A stretch of 40,185 bases of DNA, taken from positions 1-40,185 of the forward strand of contig JAIOPQ010000134.1 of NCBI GenBank assembly GCA_021413825.1, read 5' to 3'. The position numbers were made by a program, and so were the translations under genes. The notes under the pieces are model-generated. The model was not told the origin of the DNA. It was given only the letters and a program-made list of their open reading frames with translations, and made no database searches. Source of the DNA: Spirochaetia bacterium. GTDB taxonomy: Bacteria > Spirochaetota > Leptospiria > Leptospirales > Leptonemataceae. Below, piece by piece: positions 16,003 to 24,048 of the stretch (position 1 is the stretch's first letter; every line of letters begins with the position of its first letter).

Positions 16003-16391
16003 TCACCCGATGCTTGCTTTCATAGCAAGCACGGACTTGAAGTGGCTACGATGCGCATACGCGAGAAATATCGAACCCAGCAACAGAAAGACTCCAGCCT
16101 GGATGCTCTCCGGTGCAAGAAACGCATGGTACAAAACAATGTTAAGTGTAATCGGCGCCATCACAACAGTGGCAAGGGAACAAATCTCCCGGAAAGGAAC
16201 GCAAGGCCGCATACAAGCTCCGTTCCTTTGATGAACGGCATCAAGTACATCACAGCATCGACACCGGCCATAAAGATCCTGGTTCCCCCAGTCAGTTCCG
16301 GCGTTGGAAATAATTTACCAAAGTAGGCCACGGATCCAAACAGAAGCAACGCTCCCATAAGCGATCGAACCACAATCACTGCAATTTTCAT
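16003..16391 (-). pseudogene. DoxX-like membrane protein, frameshifted
   Basis: The first part (ATG at 16391) encodes MKIAVIVVRSLMGALLLFGSVAYF and on through GTELVCGLAFLSGRFVPL, then hits a stop in frame. In the next frame the protein continues as ATVVMAPITLNIVLYHAFLAP and on to the stop at 16003, giving a complete four-helix DoxX-like protein of about 129 aa if one base is restored. The junction is at 16171-16174 on the plus strand, where GGCAAG would read GGCCAAG in an intact gene. A ribosome-binding AGGAG precedes the start. This is either a genuine single-base deletion or a sequencing/assembly error. Otherwise the gene looks well preserved, so an error or a very recent mutation is likely. 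Confidence 0.8.
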
Positions 16392-16426
16392 TTTAAACTC
16401 CTCTCGTAATAATTGAGAACATCTGC

Positions 16427-16476
16427 GTTACGGATACCTTTCTCTTTGCAGTTCCAGATCCAATTTGTTCCGTAAC
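16427..16476. repeat. 8-bp inverted repeat GTTACGGA/TCCGTAAC
   Basis: GTTACGGA at 16427-16434 and TCCGTAAC at 16469-16476 are perfect inverted 8-mers, 34 nt apart, in the gap between the transporter and DoxX-like genes. They could form a long-looped hairpin in the operon mRNA or be an inter-gene regulatory site. Confidence 0.35.
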
Positions 16477-16492
16477 TACTCATTGGATTCTC

Positions 16493-17929
16493 TTACGCTG
16501 CATGCCGGACTTCTGCTGACGTAACCTGACTTTCACGCAGCCTGAATAAGGCAAGCAGTGACGCAGCAAATGCAAAACCAGATCCAATCATAAATGCAAA
16601 CTGATAACCGCCATTCAGCGCTGCCTTCTGGGATATTCCCGCCTGAAGCAAATGATCTGTGCGGAATGCTGCAAGGCTGGCGAGCACAGCAAGACCCACT
16701 GCTCCACCCATCATGAAGGCAGTATTTACGACTCCGGAGGCCAGTCCCGATTCACTCTGATCAACATCACTCATCGCAGCAAGAAGCACTGGATTAAATG
16801 CCAGGCCAATTCCAAATCCAAGAATCGTCATTCCAGGAATCACATCTAACCAGAAGTTTCCGTCTACCGGAGCACGCGCAAAACAGGCCAGCCCAATTGC
16901 GACAAGGAGCATTCCTAGCGCCAGCGGACCACGAATTCCAAATCGCATTACAATTCTTGCAGAAAGGCCAAGCGAAAAGGCACCCATGATCAAATTAGCC
17001 GGCAAGAAGGCCAGACCAACTTGCATAGGCCCGTAACCCAGAACTACCTGCAGGTAGAGCGCAGAAATAAAGAACCAGGTAAACATGGCCGCAGCCCAGA
17101 GCACTCCAATCATGTTCGACGTGGCAACGTTGCGCAGTTTGAACAATCTCAGTGGAACGAGTGGCGAATGGACGCGCGATTCAATCCAGAGGAATGCTAT
17201 AAATAGAATCCAGGCAGCCATGAGAATGAAGAGAGTTCTAGCCGATGTCCAGCCGAATTCATTTCCACCCACAATGGCGTACACAGCGAGCATGAGTGAT
17301 CCGGTAATCGTGGCAGCTCCACCCAGATCAAGGCGCGCATGCGTTCCATCGTCCCGGCCCCCAGGCAGGAGGAAGAAGCACAGGATAAATACAAGAACTC
17401 CCAGCGGCAGGTTCACAAGAAAAACCCAGTGCCAGCTCAGCGCGCCCGTTAGCAGGCCACCGAGTAGAACTCCAATACTTCCGCCTCCAGCCATTACGAA
17501 TCCGAAAAATCCCATTGCCTTTGCCCGATCACCTGGCTCCGTGAAGAGACTCATGATGAGCGAGAGCGCCACTGCAGAAACTACAGCACCACCGAGACCT
17601 TGAACGGCGCGCGCAATTACAAGTATATCCTGCGAGTTGGCTATGCCACAGAAGAGCGATGCAACGGTGAACGATCCAATTCCGATCAAGAACAGTTTTC
17701 TATGACCAAACAAATCCCCGAGTCTTCCACCCAGGAGCATAAAGCCACCAAAGGTCAACATGTATGCGTTTACGACCCAGACCAGTGAGGTTTCAGTAAA
17801 ACCAAGATCTTGCCGTATCGATGGGAGTGCGACGTTAACAATTGTATTGTCAAGAACGATCATCAAATCTCCCAGACACAACACTATAAGCGCAAGCCAG
17901 CGCTTTCGATTCTTACTACTTTCAATCAT
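16493..17929 (-). CDS. MFS multidrug transporter, DHA2 (EmrB/QacA) family
   Basis: 478 aa with about 14 hydrophobic segments, the DHA2 topology. The family motif LDNTIVNVALPSI lies near residue 27. The loop 2-3 motif GGRLGDLFGHRKLFLIG is at about 67-83. The motif-C-like glycine-rich segment is MAGGGSIGVLLGGLLTG. It should sit in the inner membrane and export small molecules using the proton gradient; the drug or dye specificity cannot be read. It is the third gene of the ArsR-type operon, so its expression is probably induced through the ArsR-family regulator. Confidence 0.88.
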   Translation of the reverse strand: MIESSKNRKRWLALIVLCLGDLMIVLDNTIVNVALPSIRQDLGFTETSLVWVVNAYMLTFGGFMLLGGRLGDLFGHRKLFLIGIGSFTVASLFCGIANSQDILVIARAVQGLGGAVVSAVALSLIMSLFTEPGDRAKAMGFFGFVMAGGGSIGVLLGGLLTGALSWHWVFLVNLPLGVLVFILCFFLLPGGRDDGTHARLDLGGAATITGSLMLAVYAIVGGNEFGWTSARTLFILMAAWILFIAFLWIESRVHSPLVPLRLFKLRNVATSNMIGVLWAAAMFTWFFISALYLQVVLGYGPMQVGLAFLPANLIMGAFSLGLSARIVMRFGIRGPLALGMLLVAIGLACFARAPVDGNFWLDVIPGMTILGFGIGLAFNPVLLAAMSDVDQSESGLASGVVNTAFMMGGAVGLAVLASLAAFRTDHLLQAGISQKAALNGGYQFAFMIGSGFAFAASLLALFRLRESQVTSAEVRHAA

Positions 17930-17964
17930 TCGAACAAATTTCCTAAATTATTTTGTATCTGTAA

Positions 17965-17993
17965 GAAGAATGCCGAAGTCCCCTTCGGCGTTC
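17965..17993 (-). terminator. Hairpin between AHSA1 and transporter genes (attenuator-like)
   Basis: On the minus strand GCCGAAG, loop GGGA, CTTCGGC (17972-17989) is a perfect 7-bp stem extended by GAA/TTC after one mismatch, then TTCTTCTT. The T-run is interrupted, so it may be a partial terminator that reduces expression of the downstream transporter. Confidence 0.5.
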
Positions 17994-18004
17994 CTGTTTC
18001 AAAT

Positions 18005-18481
18005 TTAATTGAGATATGCTGCAAGTCGATCGATGGATTCGTTCCATCCGATCACTGTCATATCGCTCATCTCGCCTGCTGGCAGACCTTCGTGGACGAT
18101 GGTGAGTTTAGTTTTCCCGCCCACATCCTCAAACGTGAGAGTAATCTTCATTTCCAGCGGAATAGTTGCGGGCATGCCGTACGCTTCAGCAGAAACGACA
18201 TTTCCATCTCCATCCGAGAAAGAATCAACATAGACGAGGCGCTCGTTGAGGACAATTTCACGATACACACCGGTGCTATACATTTTCTGTCCTTCTGGTG
18301 TCTCCATACAGAAGAGGTACTTGCCACCGACTTTCAGATCGATCTTGCAAGCAGGTGAAGTGTAACCAGTGGGTCCCCACCAGCGCATGCGTTCCTCCGG
18401 AACGGTCCAGGCTCGCCACACAACTTCCCTCGGTGCATCAAGGAGACGCTCGATCACTACGCCTTTTGCTTTTGTATCCAT
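18005..18481 (-). CDS. AHSA1-type SRPBCC (activator of Hsp90 ATPase homologue-like) protein
   Basis: 158 aa. The N-terminus GVVIERLLDAPREVVWRAWTVPEERMRWWGPTGYTSP is the typical AHSA1/START start in bacterial ArsR-linked genes. FEDVGGKTKLTIVHEGLPAGEM and the C-terminal WNESIDRLAAYL complete the fold. It is probably a soluble ligand-binding protein rather than a real Hsp90 activator. It lies 31 bp downstream of the arsR-type gene, a pairing found in many bacteria, where the regulator controls this protein. Confidence 0.87.
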   Translation of the reverse strand: MDTKAKGVVIERLLDAPREVVWRAWTVPEERMRWWGPTGYTSPACKIDLKVGGKYLFCMETPEGQKMYSTGVYREIVLNERLVYVDSFSDGDGNVVSAEAYGMPATIPLEMKITLTFEDVGGKTKLTIVHEGLPAGEMSDMTVIGWNESIDRLAAYLN

Positions 18482-18512
18482 ATTTATGCTGGTTATTCCT
18501 TAAAATTTTTGC

Positions 18513-18869
18513 TTAATCGCCAGACGGTCTCTCTTTGTCCTTCAGGTTGCGCAGGTATTCGTCCAAACGATCCAGCCTCTCTTCCCAGAAACGACGATAC
18601 TCGTCGATCCAGCTGGATGCTTCCTTCAAGGGAGCAGCCTTTAGTTTACACGGTCTCCACTGCGCTTCCCGGCTGCGCACTATGAGACCGGCCCGTTCAA
18701 GCACCTTCAAATGCTTGGAAATGGCGGGCAGACTCATGGCAAAGGGCTTAGCGATCTCGTTTACGGTGGCTTCGCCCCGCGATAGATTTGCAAGGATGGC
18801 CCGCCGTGTGGGGTCCGCCAGGGCTGCAAACGTTACGCTCAGGTGGTCAGTTGCTGCATGTTGAACCAT
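18513..18869 (-). CDS. ArsR/SmtB-family transcriptional regulator
   Basis: 118 aa. The winged helix-turn-helix is clear: FAALADPTRRAILANLSRGEATVNEIAKPFAMSLPAISKHLKVLERAGLIVRSREAQWRPCKL (about residues 14-76). The metal-site cysteines of true arsenic/zinc sensors are absent; only one Cys is present (Cys74). This fits the ArsR subgroup paired with AHSA1 genes, which respond to other signals. The start codon lies within an operator-like palindrome array (18864-18891), implying autorepression. No clear Shine-Dalgarno sequence precedes the ATG. Confidence 0.9.
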   Translation of the reverse strand: MVQHAATDHLSVTFAALADPTRRAILANLSRGEATVNEIAKPFAMSLPAISKHLKVLERAGLIVRSREAQWRPCKLKAAPLKEASSWIDEYRRFWEERLDRLDEYLRNLKDKERPSGD

Positions 18870-18891
18870 ATGGTTAATTAACCAATTGGTA
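18864..18891 (-). promoter_or_regulatory. Operator-like array of overlapping palindromes at the arsR start
   Basis: The plus strand reads AACC-ATAT-GGTT-AATT-AACC-AATT-GGTA, which contains AACCATATGGTT (18864-18875), TGGTTAATTAACCA (18871-18884) and ACCAATTGGT (18881-18890), all perfect palindromes sharing AACC/GGTT arms at 8-bp steps. The arsR start codon (18867-18869) sits in the first palindrome and the candidate -10 box abuts the last. Binding here would block both transcription and, in the message, initiation. Confidence 0.7.
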
Positions 18892-18918
18892 AACTACAGG
18901 ACGACTGAATTCTGTCAA
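18891..18918 (-). promoter_or_regulatory. Promoter of the arsR operon
   Basis: On the minus strand a perfect TTGACA (-35, 18918-18913) is followed after 16 bp by TAGTTT (-10, 18896-18891). The transcript would start inside the palindrome array with a leader of about 15 nt. Confidence 0.5.
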
Positions 18919-19013
18919 ATCAAAAAGGAGCCTGGCCCAGCCTGCAACCAGGGGCATGAAACGCCCGAAGGCAAAATACTTTACCCGGCGCAGCCGATTG
19001 ATGCCATAGCGCC

Positions 19014-20228
19014 ATGAAACGCCGATTAGCCCTATTGACCTTGTCTCTCCTGGTTTTCTCAACGCTGAGTGTCTTTGCCGCAGATCATCCGGCCAAAAAG
19101 ATCCAAATTAAGTACAAAGAGAGCATTAGCGTTCCTCCAGGCGGATCGGCGGCCCTCACAATTTCGCTGACGGTCCCAAAGGGGTACCACATCTACCTGA
19201 AACACGCTGCACCCGATGCAAATGCAATCCTCACGGAAATATCCATTCCACCCGAATCAGGCTTCGAGTTACAGGAAGTTAGGCGACCAGTTGGAACACT
19301 CGAATCAGACGAAATGGTTCTACGTAACTCCGGTGAATTCAGCGTCCTAGTAATGGACAGACTCATGCACAAAACAGAATTTCACAGGGTACCGTTGAAA
19401 ATTCGGCTTCAGATATGCCAGGATGATCCTGCAGTTTGCTTTCTTCCGACAACAATTGAGAAGACGCTTACCGTTAGGCGCGCAGGAATACCGTTTGCAA
19501 GCCGTGCATCCACAAGCGAAAAAGTAAAATGGGTTACCACCTATGATCAGGCAATTGCGCAAGCCAAAACCAGAAAGCTGAACATCTTCGCGCTTATCAG
19601 TAACCCTGCCACATGTGGCGCCTGCGTCGCGCTGGATTCAAATGTTCTATCACGGGATGACGTCGCAGAATTCCTAAACAAGAAATTTGTGCCGCTTAAT
19701 GTACCGCGCGGCGACTACGGAAAATTTGTTTCTGGCAGCTTTGGGATTCCAACCTACTTTGCAGTTTCGCCCGATGGAAAGAAACTCAAGACATTCGTAG
19801 GTGCACCTGGAAGCGAATCGTTCCTTTCTGGACTGAAGCCATACGCAGGAACCGAAGCCGAGAACATCACTCCACCCACAATTCAGCCCGCCGCACAGAA
19901 CAAGATTGAACTAAACAATGGAAGTCAGAAATGCTTCATTGAACTCAAGAAAAGCTACGCCTACCAGGCGTCACAGAAGGGTGAGTTTCAAAACAATGGA
20001 AATGTTAGAATCGTAAACAATTCATCCGCGCCCGGAACCTATACGTATTTGCATATTGGACGCACTGCAGAAATTGAAGCAAGCTACAACGCAAGGTTAA
20101 GCAATGGGAGATTGGTTGTTGAGAGATACCTGGCAAAGGATAACCTTGAGCTTGCCTGTGCAGACGGCGGCATTACCGGGAAAATCCCTTCTGCTGAAGT
20201 GGAAGTAAACATACTGGTAGGTAAATAG
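19014..20228 (+). CDS. Secreted DsbD-N-like / thioredoxin-fold protein
   Basis: 404 aa with a cleavable signal peptide (MKRRLALLTLSLLVFSTLSVFA, about 22 residues). Residues about 30-155 look like the DsbD alpha (periplasmic N-terminal) domain, including the cysteine pair QICQDDPAVCFLP (Cys135, Cys142). Residues about 165-275 are a thioredoxin-like domain with the redox motif Cys201-Gly-Ala-Cys204 and the cis-proline loop FGIPTYFAVSPDGK. Residues 290-404 form a C-terminal beta-rich domain with two more cysteines that I do not recognise. It lacks the DsbD transmembrane core, so it cannot relay electrons across the membrane alone. A periplasmic thiol reductase or chaperone role is inferred. Confidence 0.75.
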   Translation: MKRRLALLTLSLLVFSTLSVFAADHPAKKIQIKYKESISVPPGGSAALTISLTVPKGYHIYLKHAAPDANAILTEISIPPESGFELQEVRRPVGTLESDEMVLRNSGEFSVLVMDRLMHKTEFHRVPLKIRLQICQDDPAVCFLPTTIEKTLTVRRAGIPFASRASTSEKVKWVTTYDQAIAQAKTRKLNIFALISNPATCGACVALDSNVLSRDDVAEFLNKKFVPLNVPRGDYGKFVSGSFGIPTYFAVSPDGKKLKTFVGAPGSESFLSGLKPYAGTEAENITPPTIQPAAQNKIELNNGSQKCFIELKKSYAYQASQKGEFQNNGNVRIVNNSSAPGTYTYLHIGRTAEIEASYNARLSNGRLVVERYLAKDNLELACADGGITGKIPSAEVEVNILVGK

Positions 20229-20261
20229 TCCGGGAATAGGTCCCGATTCAAGCGGATAAAG

Positions 20262-20287
20262 CGAGGCAGGATCCTTGTCCTGCCTCG
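20262..20287. terminator. Strong hairpin between convergent genes
   Basis: CGAGGCAGGA (20262-20271), loop TCCTTG, TCCTGCCTCG (20278-20287), a perfect 10-bp stem between the convergent thioredoxin-like and beta-barrel genes. There is no clear T-run on the plus strand and only CTTTAT on the minus strand, so it is an atypical, perhaps bidirectional, terminator. Confidence 0.6.
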
Positions 20288-20295
20288 TGCGATTG

Positions 20296-21426
20296 TCAGA
20301 AACCGACGCCAATCTCCATTTTCATTACTATATATTTCCCTGACTGAACATATCGATGCCAACGGTAAACATTGCCCAGACTCAAAGAGGACAACAATGC
20401 CGCCTGGACTCCACTGTAGTAGGTAAGCACGCTGTTCATTGCAGTGTATTCGGTTATGTTACGGACAAACTTGCGGTCTGTGAAGGCCAAATGGAACCCT
20501 ACTACGTCTGTTAGCCCCAGTCGCACACCGAGTGTGGTTTCATGCCCCGAATGCTCCAGCTTCTGCGATACAGTATTCAGTCCACCAATAAACAGTCCGG
20601 CCGCTGAGGCAGTTCCTACTGATATGTACCCGAGCCCCACTCCCATTGTATTTTCAATGGAGGAGCCTTTCAGGACGAATCGCTCATAGTTTGCGTAGAG
20701 CTTTACATTCTTATTCACCGTGGCTTCAATCACCATCCCCGGAGCAGAACCGCTCAATACTCTTTCTCGCTGGCCAATTGTGAGTGTATCTGAGAAGAAA
20801 TAACCTCGCGGCGAAATAAGCGCAAAGCCGGAGGAATTCGGTGACAATTCGTAATGGTAAAATTCTTTCACGGCGGAGACGCCTGGGCCGGCACTGAGCC
20901 ATTCAGTAATCGGATGCGCGTATACGGCACCGTATTTTGTGCGAGTCTGATGCAGATGATATTCATAGTCAGAGAAATCCGCACCCACTAAATTCGAAGC
21001 AAGAATTGGCGATATGAAACTTGAACGGTAATTAGAACTTGGAATATTAAAACGCGAATAAGATAATCGCAGGGCATCTTTAAAACGGTACTCTGCTTCA
21101 ACACCGAGCGGAACGGAGCCGCAGCCAGGCTTTGTAGACCTTTCCTCTGATCCGCCATCTTCTTTGCTTTTTGCAAAGTCAAGCTTGGGCTTGAAGCTCT
21201 TTGGGCATTTGTAACTGTCATCACCCGTAGGCAACAGAAGGCTGCCCGGGGATTCTAGCAATGCAGCGATGAGAGGTTGTGTGTGATAATCTTCCTGGGT
21301 GTCGGCGGGCTTGATCACGCCTGGTGCCGCCAATCCGCGGAGTAAGAATTTGTGTGTCGATTCAGCCATCAGAGGCGAAGCGAGCAAGGTAATCAATAGC
21401 AGTCTTTGAAGCACAATGTTCTCCAT
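20296..21426 (-). CDS. Putative outer-membrane beta-barrel protein
   Basis: 376 aa from the ATG at 21426, chosen because it begins a signal peptide (MENIVLQRLLLITLLASPLMA); the open frame further upstream lacks one. After residue 22 the chain is a series of alternating hydrophobic and polar strands rich in Tyr, Ser and Gly (for example YEYHLHQTRTKYGAVYAHPI, VKLYANYERFVLKG, MGVGLGYISVG), ending with the terminal phenylalanine MKMEIGVGF. A C-terminal aromatic residue is the recognition feature for outer-membrane barrel assembly. No named family is recognised. It is convergent with the thioredoxin-like gene. Confidence 0.65.
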   Translation of the reverse strand: MENIVLQRLLLITLLASPLMAESTHKFLLRGLAAPGVIKPADTQEDYHTQPLIAALLESPGSLLLPTGDDSYKCPKSFKPKLDFAKSKEDGGSEERSTKPGCGSVPLGVEAEYRFKDALRLSYSRFNIPSSNYRSSFISPILASNLVGADFSDYEYHLHQTRTKYGAVYAHPITEWLSAGPGVSAVKEFYHYELSPNSSGFALISPRGYFFSDTLTIGQRERVLSGSAPGMVIEATVNKNVKLYANYERFVLKGSSIENTMGVGLGYISVGTASAAGLFIGGLNTVSQKLEHSGHETTLGVRLGLTDVVGFHLAFTDRKFVRNITEYTAMNSVLTYYSGVQAALLSSLSLGNVYRWHRYVQSGKYIVMKMEIGVGF

Positions 21427-21690
21427 TTGGAAAAGAATTCGAAAGCCAGACCAGATCGTGTGGCTACTATTTGATATGCTTGTGGAGCCTTTTAATCCCA
21501 AAAAAATACCGGCACTCACAAAAAATTGCAAAAATAATGGCGACTAACGGGTTGCTATAACCTGCAACGGGTAGTCGCAGGATTCTCAGGCCACCAGTAT
21601 TGAGGCTTTCTCAAAACGACATGCAACTCGGGCGAAACAACGAGTGAATATGACTTTACAGTCGACACCTGGACGTGAGCTCATGGGAAC

Positions 21691-22470
21691 GTGCTCAAAC
21701 GTGCGCCAGCCCGTATTTCTCACCCATTTGTGCTACTCGGGGCTTGTTTCTGGTTACTGAATGATTTGGTCTTTAAGCAAACCTGCCCCGGAATCATTAC
21801 GGGAAAATTAAGCGATTTCTGCGGTGTGTTTGTAGCACCGTTCGTGTTCGCTGCCCCCTTTCGCCTATTGTTTCCGGACAGGCAGCGCCTGGCGCAGATC
21901 ACGGGCATTGGCCTCGTGGCGCTCTTCATGATTCTGCTCAAGGCCTCACCAGAAACAAACAGCATCGTCAATCACTATGGTTCCTGGGGAATTGCGGATC
22001 CAGGCGATTTGATATCGCTCGTAATGATTGTTCCAGCTTTGATGTTAATGGACGTCCCAGTTCCACGATTCTACAAACCAGCGGGCGTTATACTCAGCAT
22101 ACTCGCCTGCTTTGCCACATCACCGGGTATGCGACAGGTTAGATTGGTCTCGATTCCTTCCATCGACGTTTCATTTAGCAGAAGCGAGGGGCTATTCTTC
22201 GTATGGTATCCAGACCGGAAATCAGAGCTTTACAAAATCAGAATATTTAGGGATGAACGCATAGTCAAAGAACTTGAAATCAAAAGAAATGCTCTGGAAG
22301 AGCGCGAAGATGAGCGAATTCAAAAAACCTATCTAGTCTACAGACCTAACTTTTTGCTTTCACCGGGCGAGTATTCGTATGAAGTTGAGGTTGTAGATAT
22401 TCCACCGGCAGAACATCGCGTAGAATATCAAGCCGTATCGCGTCTGCATTATTTTCGGATCTTACCATGA
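21691..22470 (+). CDS. Conserved membrane protein with C-terminal beta-rich domain, unknown function
   Basis: 259 aa. Four or so hydrophobic segments occupy residues 10-155. The N-terminal segment HPFVLLGACFWLLNDLVFK, then TGKLSDFCGVFVAPFVF, resembles a pattern I recall from uncharacterised membrane proteins of several phyla (N-D-x-x-x-K then T-G-K-L-S-D-F). Residues about 165-259 are soluble and look like one beta-sandwich (FFVWYPDRKSELYKIRIFRDE, SPGEYSYEVEVVDIPPAEHRVEY). The start ATG follows a 150-bp gap. Its stop overlaps the next gene's ATG by 4 bp, so the two are a translational unit. No function can be assigned. Confidence 0.65.
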   Translation: MLKRAPARISHPFVLLGACFWLLNDLVFKQTCPGIITGKLSDFCGVFVAPFVFAAPFRLLFPDRQRLAQITGIGLVALFMILLKASPETNSIVNHYGSWGIADPGDLISLVMIVPALMLMDVPVPRFYKPAGVILSILACFATSPGMRQVRLVSIPSIDVSFSRSEGLFFVWYPDRKSELYKIRIFRDERIVKELEIKRNALEEREDERIQKTYLVYRPNFLLSPGEYSYEVEVVDIPPAEHRVEYQAVSRLHYFRILP

Positions 22471-22973
22471 GACTATTTGTACTTACACCTCTGCTGTTGT
22501 TGACGTGCACAACTTACTCCACCCGCGACCGATTCAACGATGCAGCGGATATAGCGGGGTTTTCCCTGGATACTTCGATAGGAGCACAGGCCTCTTTCTC
22601 TGGTGCGACGGTCGGCGTATATGCGGGAGGGGCAATGTTTGGCATTCACAATGGAGGAACAGATGCCCATCCCTTCGATATGACCTTACTCGGTGGGTTG
22701 GGGTGTAACACTCTTTTGCATATTGAGGATTTTGACCCGGAATTCGACAATGAGTACGCGTTGTTCAGAAACAAAACGCACTGTGCAGATCGCGCCGCAA
22801 GAATGCAAGCGTATGATTATGGACGCTTAAGGATCAGAGCCGGGGTTCTGCTGGGACTCTCCTTTGAGCTGAATCTTTTTGAACTGGTCGATTTTCTGAC
22901 CGGCTTTGGCGGAGTTGATTTATTCGATGATGATTGGAACGAATATTACGGTAGATTGAGAACAGACCGATGA
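22467..22973 (+). CDS. Small lipoprotein (leptospiral-type)
   Basis: 168 aa. The signal MRLFVLTPLLLLTC ends in a short lipobox with Cys14. The mature part (RFNDAADIAGFSLDTSIGAQASFSGATVGVYAGGAMFG) and the tail (ELVDFLTGFGGVDLFDDD) resemble a family of small leptospiral lipoproteins with a Gly-rich centre, in my recollection; I cannot confirm this by search. It is coupled to the upstream membrane protein by an ATGA overlap. A surface or periplasmic location is likely; function unknown. Confidence 0.65.
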   Translation: MRLFVLTPLLLLTCTTYSTRDRFNDAADIAGFSLDTSIGAQASFSGATVGVYAGGAMFGIHNGGTDAHPFDMTLLGGLGCNTLLHIEDFDPEFDNEYALFRNKTHCADRAARMQAYDYGRLRIRAGVLLGLSFELNLFELVDFLTGFGGVDLFDDDWNEYYGRLRTDR

Positions 22974-22976
22974 ATT

Positions 22977-23987
22977 TCAGGAATCGCTGGTCCCTTCAGG
23001 TAGATCAAAATTTCCATCTTTGTTGCGTTTAAACATTCTCAAAGTACTCGTTCCATTTCCCAGTATATCACCCCTTCCCGGTGCAACATCGCATTCAAAA
23101 TCCCTCACAAGCAGAATTCCCCCATTACATTTAACAAGAAATTTTCCGTTCGCGAACACTTGTACCACGCGACCGGCAACCTCTGATTCGTAATTGAAGC
23201 CTGAGAAATCGAAAACCTGAGCGTTCTTAATCCGAAGGAGCGGACCATTATTCAAGAATGTAAATGCACCGTTGAACGGAGGAGCAACCGCACGAATAAA
23301 GCGATCCACCGCCATCAGATTCTGCGACCAGTCGATCAGGCTATCTGAAGGCTTGCGCTCCGGATAATAGGTTGGCTCAGTCAATCCCTCCTGTGATTGC
23401 AGGTGTGCTGAGCCTTCAATGATTCGGTGCAGATTCCGGTGAATGAGCAAAATCATGGCAAGGCTATTCTTAAAGTGCAAAGTCTCAATAGTATCTAGAT
23501 CCGTTATTGAAAATTCGTGAGAATCTACGATGGGGCCTGCATCAACGCGGGAATTGTATTTAAATAGACTCGTGCGGAATTGCTTTCTTCCCTCTATGAG
23601 GGCCCAGTTCATGGGTGAATGTCCGCGGCCTGAGGGCAATCCAAGCGCACTCCCATGCATGCCGAATACACCAATAGCTATACTCTGCAAAACCGAATCC
23701 GGGACAATAGCCTGCCATCCTGAGACAAAGCAAATATCCAGGGCGGCGCTTTCAAAAAACGCCCGATCTTCGCGGGAGTCCAACGCATAGGATTGCGCAA
23801 TATGTATTTCAATGTTGTTTAACGCGCAGTAATCTTTCAGATCAACATAATCTGCGAGGCCACTTTTCCGCGCAGTTATCGCATCGAGGGTAACGACAGC
23901 TTGAATTGGAACATTCAGTGAAAGGAGGTTCTCGATCAAAAACCTTGTTGTAGTCTTACTCCCGAAAACTCCAATCCGTTTAGTCAT
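22977..23987 (-). CDS. Formyltransferase-family (Fmt/ArnA-like) protein with altered active site
   Basis: 336 aa. Residues 1-190 form the formyl-transfer N-terminal domain: RIGVFGSKTTTRFLIENLL at the start, then VFGMHGSALGLPSGRGHSPMNWALIEG (about 107-133) and RVDAGPIVDS (Asp149). Residues about 220-325 match the OB-fold C-terminal domain. In Fmt and sugar N-formyltransferases the catalytic triad is Asn-x-His...Asp; here His111 and Asp149 are present but the Asn position is Gly109. So it is either a divergent formyltransferase or a non-formylating relative. It is a single gene, convergent with the lipoprotein gene (3-bp gap) and following the phosphatase gene. It is not the usual def-fmt arrangement, so a housekeeping fmt role is unlikely. 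Confidence 0.75.
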   Translation of the reverse strand: MTKRIGVFGSKTTTRFLIENLLSLNVPIQAVVTLDAITARKSGLADYVDLKDYCALNNIEIHIAQSYALDSREDRAFFESAALDICFVSGWQAIVPDSVLQSIAIGVFGMHGSALGLPSGRGHSPMNWALIEGRKQFRTSLFKYNSRVDAGPIVDSHEFSITDLDTIETLHFKNSLAMILLIHRNLHRIIEGSAHLQSQEGLTEPTYYPERKPSDSLIDWSQNLMAVDRFIRAVAPPFNGAFTFLNNGPLLRIKNAQVFDFSGFNYESEVAGRVVQVFANGKFLVKCNGGILLVRDFECDVAPGRGDILGNGTSTLRMFKRNKDGNFDLPEGTSDS

Positions 23988-24048
23988 CTAGAGGTTCATT
24001 TCTAGTGATTGCCTGCACTGACAATAATCTTTTGTGATCACCTAACGA

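Noticed and set aside
18055..18358. Plus-strand open frame opposite the AHSA1 gene
   Set aside because: Shadow frame within a well-supported minus-strand operon; no ribosome-binding site and no recognisable motif.
21427..21531. Longer N-terminus for the outer-membrane protein
   Set aside because: The extension has no signal-peptide start; the internal Met begins a proper one.
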